Below are positions 1-6,958 of a stretch of 10,467 bases of DNA, piece by piece. The notes below the pieces were generated by a model, which made no database searches, was not told the origin of the DNA, and saw only the letters and a list, made by a program, of their open reading frames with translations. A program made the translations under genes and the position numbers. Positions within the stretch are counted from its first letter, which is position 1. Every line of letters starts with the position of its first letter. This DNA comes from Anaerolineae bacterium (GTDB taxonomy: Bacteria; Chloroflexota; Anaerolineae; E26-bin7), in assembly GCA_029933115.1 (NCBI GenBank), contig JAOZOT010000091.1, positions 1-10,467 of the forward strand, read 5' to 3'.

Positions 1-744
1 GCCATCCTGCTGCAAATGGACCTGAGCAAGTACGACCTGTCCAGTCTGCGCTACATCACCAACACGGCGGCGGCCCTGCCCCCCAGCCACATCCTGCAAC
101 TGCGCCGGAAATTCCCCTGGGCTGCCCTATACTCGATGTACGGTCTGACGGAGTGCAAGCGGGTCTCCTACTTGCCACCTGAGGAACTGGACCGGCGACC
201 GGGCTCCGTGGGCATCGCCATGCCCAACACCGAGGTCTGGATCGTGGACGAGGACGGTAACCGCGTCGGCCCTGGGGTCGTTGGCGAACTGGTGGTGCGC
301 GGCTCCCACGTTATGCGCGGCTACTGGGAGAAACCGGAAGCGACGGCCCAGCGCTACCGCCCTGGTCCCATCCCAGGAGAGCGGGTGCTCTACACCGGCG
401 ACCTCTTCAAGATGGATGAAGAGGGATTCCTGTATTTCGTGGCCCGCAAGGATGACATCATCAAGAGCCGGGGCGAGAAGGTCAGCCCCAAAGAAGTGGA
501 GAACGTGCTCTACAGCCTCGATGGGGTGGTGGAAGCGGCGGTAATCGGAGTTCCCGACGAAATCCTGGGCGAGGCTATCAAGGCCTTCGTGGTCCGGCAG
601 GACGGCAACACTCTGACCGAGCGGGATGTCATGAGGCATTGCATCCAGCACCTGGAGGATTTCATGGTCCCCAAGTACATCGAGTTCCGGTCGGAGCTAC
701 CCAAGACCACCTCGGGGAAGATCAAGAAGACAGAATTGCGGTAA
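1..744 (+). CDS. AMP-forming acyl-CoA synthetase / acyl-AMP ligase, C-terminal part (5' end outside window)
   Basis: The frame is open from base 1, so the gene starts upstream; 247 codons and the stop are present. ANL-superfamily (class I adenylate-forming) motifs appear in order: YSMYGLTE (adenine-binding YGxTE motif), VVGELVVRG, YTGDLFKMDEEGFLYFVARKDD (TGD with the hinge and Arg), GEKVSPKEVENVL, and near the C-terminus PKTTSGKIKKTELR, which carries the usual catalytic lysine. Such enzymes activate a carboxylic acid as acyl-AMP and pass it to CoA or a carrier-protein thiol in the cytoplasm. The substrate cannot be read from this half. The YGLTECKRVSYLPPEELDRRPGSVG stretch recalls, from memory, acyl-CoA ligases found in exopolysaccharide/exosortase loci, but no exosortase is in the window. 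The asparagine synthetase starts 6 bp after the stop, so the two are almost certainly co-transcribed. No terminator-like structure separates them. Family assignment is secure; substrate is unknown. Confidence 0.93.
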   Translation, partial: AILLQMDLSKYDLSSLRYITNTAAALPPSHILQLRRKFPWAALYSMYGLTECKRVSYLPPEELDRRPGSVGIAMPNTEVWIVDEDGNRVGPGVVGELVVRGSHVMRGYWEKPEATAQRYRPGPIPGERVLYTGDLFKMDEEGFLYFVARKDDIIKSRGEKVSPKEVENVLYSLDGVVEAAVIGVPDEILGEAIKAFVVRQDGNTLTERDVMRHCIQHLEDFMVPKYIEFRSELPKTTSGKIKKTELR

Positions 745-750
745 AGGACG

Positions 751-2772
751 ATGTGTGGTATAGTTGGCACGCTGAACTTGACCCGGGCTCACCCCATTGA
801 TGAGCATCTCCTGCTGAAGATGCTGGCCATGATCCGCCACCGCGGCCCTGACCAGTTCGGGATATATCGGGACAACCAGGTGGGGCTGGGCAACGCCCGG
901 CTGAGCATCATTGACCTGGCCGGAGGCCAGCAACCCATCAGCAACGAAGACGAGACCGTCTGGATCGTCTTCAACGGTGAGATATTTAACTATATCGAGT
1001 TGCGTCCTGGCCTGGAGGCCAAAGGCCACCGCTTTGCCACCGCCTCGGACACTGAGGTGATAATCCATCTGTACGAAGAATACGGCCCCGCTTGCCTGGA
1101 GCACCTCAACGGCCAATTCGCCTTCGCTATTTGGGACAAACGGTCGGGAGAATTGATGCTGGCCCGGGACCGCCTGGGCATCCGGCCGCTGTTCTACACC
1201 GTCACCGCAGGGGCGCTGATCTTTGGTTCGGAGATCAAGGCCATGCTGGTTGACCCCCGGGTGAGGGCTGAAATTGACCCCCTCTCCCTGGATCAGGTCT
1301 TCACCTTCTGGACGACAGTCTCCCCCCGTACCATTTTCCGAGACATCCTCGAAGTGCCCCCTGGCCACCTTCTGGTGGCCAAAGGTGGTGAGGTCAGGGT
1401 GCAGCGGTACTGGGGCCTCACTTTTCCAGAGGACGGTGCCGCCGAGGAAAAGTCCGAGGACTACTACGCGGAACGGCTGCGGGAGCTGCTGGTGGACGCC
1501 ACCCGGTTGCGCCTGCGGGCCGACGTGCCGGTGGGAGCCTACCTGAGCGGGGGCCTTGATTCTTCCACCATCGCCACCCTGATACGGGATCACACCTCCA
1601 ATTATCTGCGCACCTTTTCCATCGCCTTCTCCGACCCCGACTTTGACGAACGGGGGTTTCAGGAAGCCGTGGCCGCCTTCCTGGGGACGGATCACAGCCG
1701 GGTGGAGTGCACCCAGACTGAGATCGGACGGGTCTTCCCCCAGGTCGTATGGCACACCGAGACGCCTGTCCTGCGCACCTCGCCGGCGCCCATGTACCTG
1801 TTGTCCCGATTGGTACACGAGAACGGTTTCAAGGTCGTCCTGACCGGAGAAGGAGCGGACGAGTTCCTGGCCGGTTACAACATCTTCAAAGAAGCTAAAG
1901 TGCGCCGTTTCTGGGCCAGGCAGCCCGATTCCCGGCTGCGGCCACTGCTATTGCGGAAACTGTACCCCTACGTCCCTCAACTTTCAGGGCGGGGCGGGGC
2001 GTACCTGGAAGCTTTCTTTAAAGCGGGGCTGACCGACGTGGAGGACCCTGCCTACTCCCACGCCGTGCGCTGGCGCAACACGGCTGCGCTCAAGAGGCTA
2101 TTCTCCAGCGAGATGCAAGCCGCCGTGTCCGGGCACGATCCGGTGAGCGCGTTGAGGCAGGAGTTGAACGGCGCTTTCAAGCATTGGTCCCCCCTCTCTC
2201 AAGCCCAGTACATCGAGATTACCGTGTTCATGTCCGAATATCTGCTCTCGTCTCAGGGGGACCGGATGCTGATGGCTCACTCGGTGGAAGGGCGGTTCCC
2301 ATTCTTGGACCACCGGGTGGTAGAGTTCTGCAACCACATCCCGCCGCGCTTCAAGCTGCGGGGCCTGGACGAGAAACACATCCTCAAGCGGAGCATGAAG
2401 GGCCTCCTGCCGACCGAGGTCTGCCTCCGTCCCAAGCAGCCCTACCGGGCCCCGATCCACAGGAGCTTCTTCCCCTCTCGAACCTCGAACCTCGAATGGC
2501 GAATGGCGAATGATCCCGACCTGGATTACGTGGAAGAACTACTCTCACCGGAGGTGATTGCTGCCGGCGGCTACTTTGACGCCGACGCCGTCTCCCGATT
2601 GGTGGCAAAGTGCCGGCGAGGGAAGGGACTGAGCGAACGGGATAACATGGCCTTGGCCGGGGTGCTGTCCACCCAACTGGTCCACCGCCTGTTCGTCGAG
2701 GATTTCGCCCCCCGCCCGGTGGCAAACATGGGCGATGTGAAACGCTGTGTGGGAAAGGACATCAGTTTATGA
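751..2772 (+). CDS. asnB: Asparagine synthetase (glutamine-hydrolysing)-type amidotransferase
   Basis: The product is 673 residues, near the usual 600-660. It starts MCGIVG, so Cys2 is the N-terminal nucleophile of a class II glutaminase; this fixes the start. Further glutaminase motifs are RHRGPDQFG, ARLSIIDLAGG, FNGEIFNY and SDTEVI. The synthetase domain has the PP-loop YLSGGLDSS at residues 264-272, GEGADE at 366-371 and VEGRFPFLD further on. The reaction is ATP-dependent amidation of aspartate or a related carboxylate with glutamine nitrogen. In polysaccharide and natural-product loci such paralogues often amidate other acids, so the substrate is inferred only by family. A purine-rich AAAGGA lies only 2 nt before the ATG, which suggests translation coupled to the preceding gene. 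The following gene overlaps by 4 bp (ATGA). Oddity: residues of about 576-588 are encoded by a heptamer-repeat insertion in the C-terminal region, between RSFF and DLDYVEELLSPE. Confidence 0.93.
   Translation: MCGIVGTLNLTRAHPIDEHLLLKMLAMIRHRGPDQFGIYRDNQVGLGNARLSIIDLAGGQQPISNEDETVWIVFNGEIFNYIELRPGLEAKGHRFATASDTEVIIHLYEEYGPACLEHLNGQFAFAIWDKRSGELMLARDRLGIRPLFYTVTAGALIFGSEIKAMLVDPRVRAEIDPLSLDQVFTFWTTVSPRTIFRDILEVPPGHLLVAKGGEVRVQRYWGLTFPEDGAAEEKSEDYYAERLRELLVDATRLRLRADVPVGAYLSGGLDSSTIATLIRDHTSNYLRTFSIAFSDPDFDERGFQEAVAAFLGTDHSRVECTQTEIGRVFPQVVWHTETPVLRTSPAPMYLLSRLVHENGFKVVLTGEGADEFLAGYNIFKEAKVRRFWARQPDSRLRPLLLRKLYPYVPQLSGRGGAYLEAFFKAGLTDVEDPAYSHAVRWRNTAALKRLFSSEMQAAVSGHDPVSALRQELNGAFKHWSPLSQAQYIEITVFMSEYLLSSQGDRMLMAHSVEGRFPFLDHRVVEFCNHIPPRFKLRGLDEKHILKRSMKGLLPTEVCLRPKQPYRAPIHRSFFPSRTSNLEWRMANDPDLDYVEELLSPEVIAAGGYFDADAVSRLVAKCRRGKGLSERDNMALAGVLSTQLVHRLFVEDFAPRPVANMGDVKRCVGKDISL
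2478..2513 (+). repeat. Two abutting heptamer tandem repeats inside the amidotransferase gene
   Basis: TCGAACC occurs at 2478-2484 and 2485-2491 and then starts a third time as TCGAA (2492-2496). It merges into GAATGGC at 2494-2500 and 2501-2507, with a third partial unit GAATG at 2508-2512. Two different 7-bp units thus share the GAA core. The stretch is translated in frame (SRTSNLEWRMAND) without breaking the gene. It sits where family members normally have a short loop before the YVxELLSP segment, so it looks like a tolerated insertion. Confidence 0.85.
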
Positions 2773-3785
2773 AACGGTGTACCCAATGCATCCTGCCGGA
2801 AACCTTTCCGGGGATTCAATTCAATGAAGACGGCGTGTGCAACCGCTGCCTCAGCTACCAGAAGCGACGGGATAAACTTGAGGGACAGAAAAAGAGGCTG
2901 CGGGCCAAGTTCGAGCGGATAGTGGCAAACTGTCGGAGAGATGAGGGTTACGAGTGCTTGATGAGTTGGAGCGGGGGTAAGGACAGCACCTATACCCTGA
3001 CCCTCCTAAAAGAGCAGTTCGGCCTGAAGGTGCTGGCCTTCACTTTTGACAACGGTTTCGTCTCAGAGACAGCCCGGCGCAACATGGAGCGGGTCGCCGA
3101 GAACCTGGGTGTGGACTTTATAGCCGTCAAGCCGCGCTTTGATCTCCTGAGGCGCATTTTCGTGGCTTCGACGGAGCGTGACTTCTACCCTCAGAAAGCG
3201 TTGGATCGGGCCAGCAACATCTGCACCTCGTGCATGGGCCTGGCCAAAGGAATCGCCCTGCGGATAGCCATCGAAAAGGACATCCCTATTATAGCCTACG
3301 GCTGGTCGCCGGGCCAGCTCCCGCTGGCTTCAGCCATCTTCAAGACCAACCCTGACATGATCCGGGCCATGCTTCAGGGCACAGTCGAACCCCTTCAGGT
3401 GGTGGTCGGCGACGAGGTCAAGGTCTATTTCCTGACGGAAGAGCACTTTGCGGAGCCGGCCAGGTTTCCCTACAACGTATCGCCTCTGGCCTTTTTGGAT
3501 TACGACGAGGAGAGAATCTTCGACCGCATTGCGGCCCTGGGTTGGGAGCGGCCCGACGACACCGACCCCAATTCCACCAACTGCCTGCTGAACGCCTTCG
3601 CCAACGAAGTGCACCGGCGGCAGATGGGCTACCACCCCTACGTGCTGGAGCTGGCCAACCTGGTACGAGAGGGGTACCTCACCCGCGAAGAGGCGTTGGC
3701 CCGGGTGGAGGCGCCGGAGAATCGGCGGATGGTAGAGTTGGTGAGAGCGCGGCTGGGTATCTCCTCCCCTGGTTCCAAGAGATGA
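2769..3785 (+). CDS. PP-loop ATPase with CxxC motifs, N-acetyl-sugar amidotransferase-like
   Basis: The product has 338 residues. The N-terminus carries two CxxC pairs (C4/C7 and C24/C27), a likely zinc ribbon. It is followed by a PP-loop SGGKDS at 68-73, a third CxxC at 152-155 (ICTSCMG) and a conserved-looking TNCLLN (270-275) in the C-terminal third. This layout resembles the WbpG/PseA-type N-acetyl-sugar amidotransferases of surface-polysaccharide pathways, where a PP-loop enzyme adenylates a substrate and transfers nitrogen. Related PP-loop enzymes with CxxC motifs instead thiolate tRNA or modify other substrates, so the exact reaction is inference. The start overlaps the asnB stop as ATGA, with AAAGGA at 2754-2759 and a 9-nt spacer. 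Its position behind a glutamine amidotransferase would fit a pathway needing amidation or ammonia supply. There is no separate HisH/HisF-like partner in the window. It is the last gene of the operon. Confidence 0.82.
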   Translation: MKRCTQCILPETFPGIQFNEDGVCNRCLSYQKRRDKLEGQKKRLRAKFERIVANCRRDEGYECLMSWSGGKDSTYTLTLLKEQFGLKVLAFTFDNGFVSETARRNMERVAENLGVDFIAVKPRFDLLRRIFVASTERDFYPQKALDRASNICTSCMGLAKGIALRIAIEKDIPIIAYGWSPGQLPLASAIFKTNPDMIRAMLQGTVEPLQVVVGDEVKVYFLTEEHFAEPARFPYNVSPLAFLDYDEERIFDRIAALGWERPDDTDPNSTNCLLNAFANEVHRRQMGYHPYVLELANLVREGYLTREEALARVEAPENRRMVELVRARLGISSPGSKR

Positions 3786-3818
3786 CACTGGGAGCGCAGT
3801 ACCATGACCATTGTACTA

Positions 3819-3847
3819 TTTACCGATGAGGCTTTCCTTGATATAAT
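3819..3847 (+). promoter_or_regulatory. Sigma-70-type promoter with extended -10, upstream of the DUF362 gene
   Basis: A perfect TATAAT at 3842-3847 is preceded by TG at 3839-3840 (TGATATAAT, an extended -10). A TTTACC -35 element (4 of 6 matches to TTGACA) lies at 3819-3824 with the ideal 17-bp spacer. Transcription should begin near 3854, giving a leader of about 113 nt before the ATG at 3967. No other plausible promoter is seen in this 181-bp gap. Confidence 0.7.
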
Positions 3848-3854
3848 GGAATTT

Positions 3855-3919
3855 GGAACTTACACTCTACAATGTTCCCAACGCAGCCCGGGTTCCCCGA
3901 AGATCTGGGCTGCGCTTTT
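3855..3919 (+). promoter_or_regulatory. Structured leader: two hairpins, the second terminator-like
   Basis: Hairpin 1 pairs GGAAC (3855-3859) with GTTCC (3874-3878). Hairpin 2 pairs CGCAGCCC (3882-3889) with GGGCTGCG (3907-3914), can extend by G-C and wobble pairs into the loop, and is followed by CTTTT (3915-3919). The second is the likeliest intrinsic terminator for the upstream three-gene operon. It lies downstream of the promoter at 3819-3847, however, so it would also sit in the 5' leader of the DUF362 mRNA. GGAAC could alternatively pair with GTTCC at 3892-3896 in the loop of hairpin 2. The U-tract is short, so termination may be partial. Confidence 0.5.
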
Positions 3920-3966
3920 ATAAGGGGAGAATGTACTGAGTAGTCGAGATTGGAGGAAGGAAACCG

Positions 3967-5130
3967 ATGAAGGGCAAGGAACTTACCAGACGGGATTTCA
4001 TCAAGGGGGCGGCTCTCACAGGTGCCGGTTTGGCGCTGGGCAGCAAGCTGTTGAGCAAACTCAATGCCTTGGCCCAGGGGAAGATCTACCTGCCTTTGAT
4101 ACTCAAGGCTCCGGAACCGCCAGCGCCCCCAACTGCCAGGGTAGTCCACGTGCAGGACAGCAATGCCACTGATTGGAATTTCAGCAGCGGCTACTATTGG
4201 GAGCACGTGAATCAGGGTATTGTCAACGATATGGTGGACAGAGGAGTCATGGAATTGACCGGCACTGGTACGGTTGCTGACGCCTGGCAGGCACTGATTC
4301 CCAACTATCAAAGCGGTGAAAAAGTAGCTATAAAGGTCAACCTCAACAACTCCTGGGACGGCGGCTGCTACGGCAGCAGCAACCGCATTGATGCCTTGAT
4401 CGAACCCGTCAATGCCGTCATCAACGGATTGAAGGCAATGGGCGTAGCTGGGGCGGATATTTTGGTCTATGATGCTGTACGGGTTATCCCTTACACCAAA
4501 TTCAGCAATCGTTGTGTTGACGGAAATGTACGATTCTTTGGCAACTACTCCAACCCTCCTGAATGTCACGAGCGTTCGACCCTCAGTAGCGTCTACATCA
4601 ATTTCTCTCAGGGTGGCATATCGCCTCAGAGGATCACCGGTGAACTGGTCAATGCCGCACATCTGATCAACATGCCCATCATGAAGAGACATGGATTTGG
4701 TGGAGTGACGCTGGGCTTCAAGAATCACCTCGGAACCATCGAGGACCCTAATGGCTTACACCCTTATATCGTATTTAGCAGCAGCCAATACAGTTCTAGT
4801 TACAATCCTATGGTAGACATTTACCTCAACATCCACATCCGGGACAAAACGAGGCTCATCATCGGCGATGGGCTGTTTGGCAACTGGCGCAACAACACTG
4901 ATGAACCGGAGCCCTGGTCAACCTTCGGCGGTGCACCCAACAGCTTGTTCTTTGCCACTGACCCTGTGGCCATTGACTGTGTGATGGCCGATTTCATTCT
5001 TGCCGAACGGGACTTAGACAGCCACACTTGGGATTACCTTTCCCTGGCTGCGGAGGCGGGGCTGGGAACTTTTGAGCAGGGTGACCCCTGGGGCGGCGGC
5101 TACAATCAGATAGACTATGTGAAGATTTAA
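3967..5130 (+). CDS. Tat-exported DUF362 domain protein
   Basis: The product has 387 residues. The N-terminus has a textbook twin-arginine signal, TRRDFIKG (R8-R9), then a hydrophobic stretch to about residue 33 and a possible cleavage after ALA (34-36). IYLPLILK (40-47) and a Pro/Ala-rich linker follow. The mature part matches the DUF362 family in my reading: GEKVAIKVNLN, LINMPIMKRHGFGGVTLGFKNHLGTIED, RLIIGDGLFGN and FATDPVAIDCVMADFIL. The family has no settled function; some members are fused to ferredoxin domains, and this one shows no CxxCxxC cluster. Tat export suggests the protein folds, perhaps with a cofactor, before crossing the membrane. The start is supported by GGAGGAAGG at 3952-3960 with a 6-nt spacer. 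The gene stands alone between a promoter and a hairpin, and is visibly less GC-rich than the operon to its left. Confidence 0.88.
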   Translation: MKGKELTRRDFIKGAALTGAGLALGSKLLSKLNALAQGKIYLPLILKAPEPPAPPTARVVHVQDSNATDWNFSSGYYWEHVNQGIVNDMVDRGVMELTGTGTVADAWQALIPNYQSGEKVAIKVNLNNSWDGGCYGSSNRIDALIEPVNAVINGLKAMGVAGADILVYDAVRVIPYTKFSNRCVDGNVRFFGNYSNPPECHERSTLSSVYINFSQGGISPQRITGELVNAAHLINMPIMKRHGFGGVTLGFKNHLGTIEDPNGLHPYIVFSSSQYSSSYNPMVDIYLNIHIRDKTRLIIGDGLFGNWRNNTDEPEPWSTFGGAPNSLFFATDPVAIDCVMADFILAERDLDSHTWDYLSLAAEAGLGTFEQGDPWGGGYNQIDYVKI

Positions 5131-5201
5131 CTACAAGAACCCGGAGGGGAGCCCAGGACTGCCTTCCACTAATCTTTCAAAAATGACAGGCAGATAGACT
5201 C

Positions 5202-5231
5202 GGCGGGCGTAGGCGGTAGTCCACGCCCGCC
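5202..5231 (+). terminator. Hairpin downstream of the DUF362 gene, probable terminator
   Basis: GGCGGGCGT (5202-5210) and ACGCCCGCC (5223-5231) form a perfect 9-bp GC-rich stem with a 12-nt loop, 71 nt after the stop at 5130. It is followed only by TCTCTATG, not a real U-tract, so it may act as an RNA 3' end or stability element, or need Rho. Position and stem strength favour a terminator role. Confidence 0.5.
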
Positions 5232-5331
5232 TCTCTATGTGCCCTGATCCTGCTTCGATGATCGCTTCGTTCCGCAGAGTACAAGCCCCTTCCAAATGAA
5301 CTTGATACTATAGGAATTTTCTTTTTGCTCT

Positions 5332-5376
5332 CCCCGGATGACAAGCCGGGGGATGGGCTGGATTGTCATCCAGCCC
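5332..5376. other. Tandem hairpins with complementary apical loops in the convergent intergenic region
   Basis: Hairpin A pairs CCCCGG (5332-5337) with CCGGGG (5346-5351) around the loop ATGACAAG. Hairpin B pairs GGGCTGGA (5355-5362) with TCCAGCCC (5369-5376) around the loop TTGTCA. The whole B loop is the reverse complement of TGACAA in the A loop (5339-5344). Extended, GGATGACAA (5336-5344) complements TTGTCATCC (5363-5371) over 9 bp. The element lies 37 bp past the 3' end of the minus-strand BNR gene and 201 bp past the DUF362 stop. No U-tract follows on either strand. The rest of the 283-bp gap 5131-5413 holds the hairpin at 5202-5231 and no gene that I can support. Confidence 0.6.
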
Positions 5377-5413
5377 CAGCATAAGTGGATAACTTGTTGA
5401 ACGGGTCACACTC

Positions 5414-6958
5414 TCATCTACCAGATGATCTTCTCAGCCAACCGAACCTGATAGCAAGAATGGCCGTGACTAAGATCAGCACGGGGGCGAGGCCGATAAG
5501 AAGCTGGAGAAGTTCGTCGCTCTCAGTGTAGAGACCATCTGGCAGCGGTGTCCCATTAGGTGCAAGAGTGGGATAGGGCGTGGCAGTGGGGGTAGCCGTG
5601 GCCAAAGGAGTGGCCGTTGGCGTGGGAGTAGAAGTGGGCGGAGGAACTGGCATCTGGGCAGGTGAGGCGGACTGGCTGCTGGCACACCAAATCTGATACT
5701 GGCCGTTGTCAGGATCGTATATGTGTTCGCGGTCTCTGGTGAACCATGTGGCATAGATTCTGTTGCCTCCTCCAATAGCAATTCGGGGCCATTCCGGAGG
5801 GTCCAGGGAGGTAAACACTCTCACCGACGATGACCAAGTCATTCCATTCCAGACGAGGTGTAAAACACTCAGGCTCTCCTCCGAAGGTGAGAGCCCCCCA
5901 AGGACCATCAGGTGAACGTTCCCACCGCTGTCCGTGGCCGCGTCATAAGAATCCAAACTCCAATTTGTCCAGTCCTTGGCAACGACTCCGGGTATGGGAA
6001 GAGGGGGGGACCAGGATGCACCGTTGTCTATCGAATGTTGATAGAACAGTGTGTTGCCAGCAGGTACTCGCCAGACCACAACAAGCTCGTTCTCCCTGCC
6101 AAGGCCCAGGGTAATTTGCTGAGGGGGCCCCCAAACTGATGAGAAAAAAGTCGGTTCCGACCACGTATTCCCTCCATCCAGAGAATGAATGTAGGCGGAT
6201 GCAACCGGATAACCCTTGCGTGTATACCAATCCTCTCCCTCTTCCCAGACGACGTGAATCCCGTCATGACGGTCGGTTTCAATCTGAGGTTTGACGGAGC
6301 CAAAGTCGGAATTGGAGAGGTTTTTAGGGGCCGACCATGTTTTGCCACCATCGGTGGAACGACGGTAGAATATGTCTGAGCAATTTGGGCAGACGGTATT
6401 ATCTTCAAGCATCACTTGCTCGCTCCAGACCACATGGATGCGCCCTTTACTGTCCACTGCTATGTCGGAGTAGTAGGCGGCCGAACTACTACTGAGGCGA
6501 TGGTGGATCGTCCACGAAGCGGCGTTCTCTGCACTGCTGGCTGGCGACTGGGTGTAGTAGATCACCGTCTCTCCCCTATACGTGACATGCAACGTGTTAT
6601 CTTTGTCCACGGCTATCGCCGGACGGATGGTATAGCCCCCTCTCGCAGTGAGAACAATATCCTTGGCTTCTGACCATTTCTGACCATCCCAGGCGCTATG
6701 CATAAGAAGATCATTTTGTTCATCATCCACGAGGCGGCCGCTATTCCAGACCACATAGGCGCGTCCGTAGTCATCCACTGTTACATCCGGCCACCACGAA
6801 CTCACCGTGTTAGTGGAGAGCATCACCGGCTCACTCCAACCGCCCCCTTGAGCTGATATCTGTCTGCCCATTATCAAAGAAAGGCTAAGCAGCAATCCAC
6901 TTACTAGCGCCAAATTGGTCAGCTCCCGACGAATTCTCTGCTCATCCATCCCGGTCAT
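5414..6958 (-). CDS. Membrane-anchored BNR/Asp-box (sialidase-like beta-propeller) surface protein
   Basis: The product has 514 residues. An N-terminal signal or anchor segment spans about 14-36. The central region has repeated propeller-like strands (IAVDKDNTLHVTYR, IAVDSKGRIHVVW) and three Asp-boxes, S-x-D-x-G-x-x-W, at 201-208, 259-266 and 309-316. A Thr/Pro-rich stalk (about 439-473) leads to a C-terminal membrane helix (about 484-504) and a basic tail RRSSGR. The layout indicates a six- or seven-bladed propeller displayed outside the cell on a stalk. The Asp-box fold occurs in sialidases but also in many non-enzymatic proteins, and I see no clear sialidase arginine triad, so binding is as likely as hydrolysis. 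It overlaps the preceding glycosyltransferase gene by 17 bp, implying coupled expression. Starts at 6958 and 6949 (ATG) are both possible; GGAGG at 6966-6962 is 3 nt from the first and 12 nt from the second. The first is listed. Confidence 0.85.
   Translation of the reverse strand: MTGMDEQRIRRELTNLALVSGLLLSLSLIMGRQISAQGGGWSEPVMLSTNTVSSWWPDVTVDDYGRAYVVWNSGRLVDDEQNDLLMHSAWDGQKWSEAKDIVLTARGGYTIRPAIAVDKDNTLHVTYRGETVIYYTQSPASSAENAASWTIHHRLSSSSAAYYSDIAVDSKGRIHVVWSEQVMLEDNTVCPNCSDIFYRRSTDGGKTWSAPKNLSNSDFGSVKPQIETDRHDGIHVVWEEGEDWYTRKGYPVASAYIHSLDGGNTWSEPTFFSSVWGPPQQITLGLGRENELVVVWRVPAGNTLFYQHSIDNGASWSPPLPIPGVVAKDWTNWSLDSYDAATDSGGNVHLMVLGGLSPSEESLSVLHLVWNGMTWSSSVRVFTSLDPPEWPRIAIGGGNRIYATWFTRDREHIYDPDNGQYQIWCASSQSASPAQMPVPPPTSTPTPTATPLATATPTATPYPTLAPNGTPLPDGLYTESDELLQLLIGLAPVLILVTAILAIRFGWLRRSSGR

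Noticed and set aside
697..1818. 373-codon open frame on the minus strand
   Set aside because: It lies wholly opposite the asparagine synthetase gene, whose family motifs are unmistakable. Its translation is a low-complexity Gly/Gln/Val-rich shadow expected from GC-rich coding DNA.
3931..3939. Mini-ORF ATG-TAC-TGA in the DUF362 leader behind AAGGGGAG
   Set aside because: The purine tract is only 1 nt from the ATG, too close for normal initiation, and two codons cannot be told from chance.
3820..4728. 302-codon open frame on the minus strand
   Set aside because: It is opposite the DUF362 gene and its leader. The plus strand has promoter, ribosome site, Tat signal and family motifs; the minus frame shows no recognisable domain.
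5303..5311. TGATACTAT resembling an extended -10 box
   Set aside because: There is no -35 element at suitable spacing and no plus-strand gene downstream.
5570..5645. Short GGCGTGGGAGT-like repeats
   Set aside because: They encode the Thr/Pro-rich stalk of the surface protein, so the repetition is explained by protein low complexity; there is no CRISPR-like spacing.
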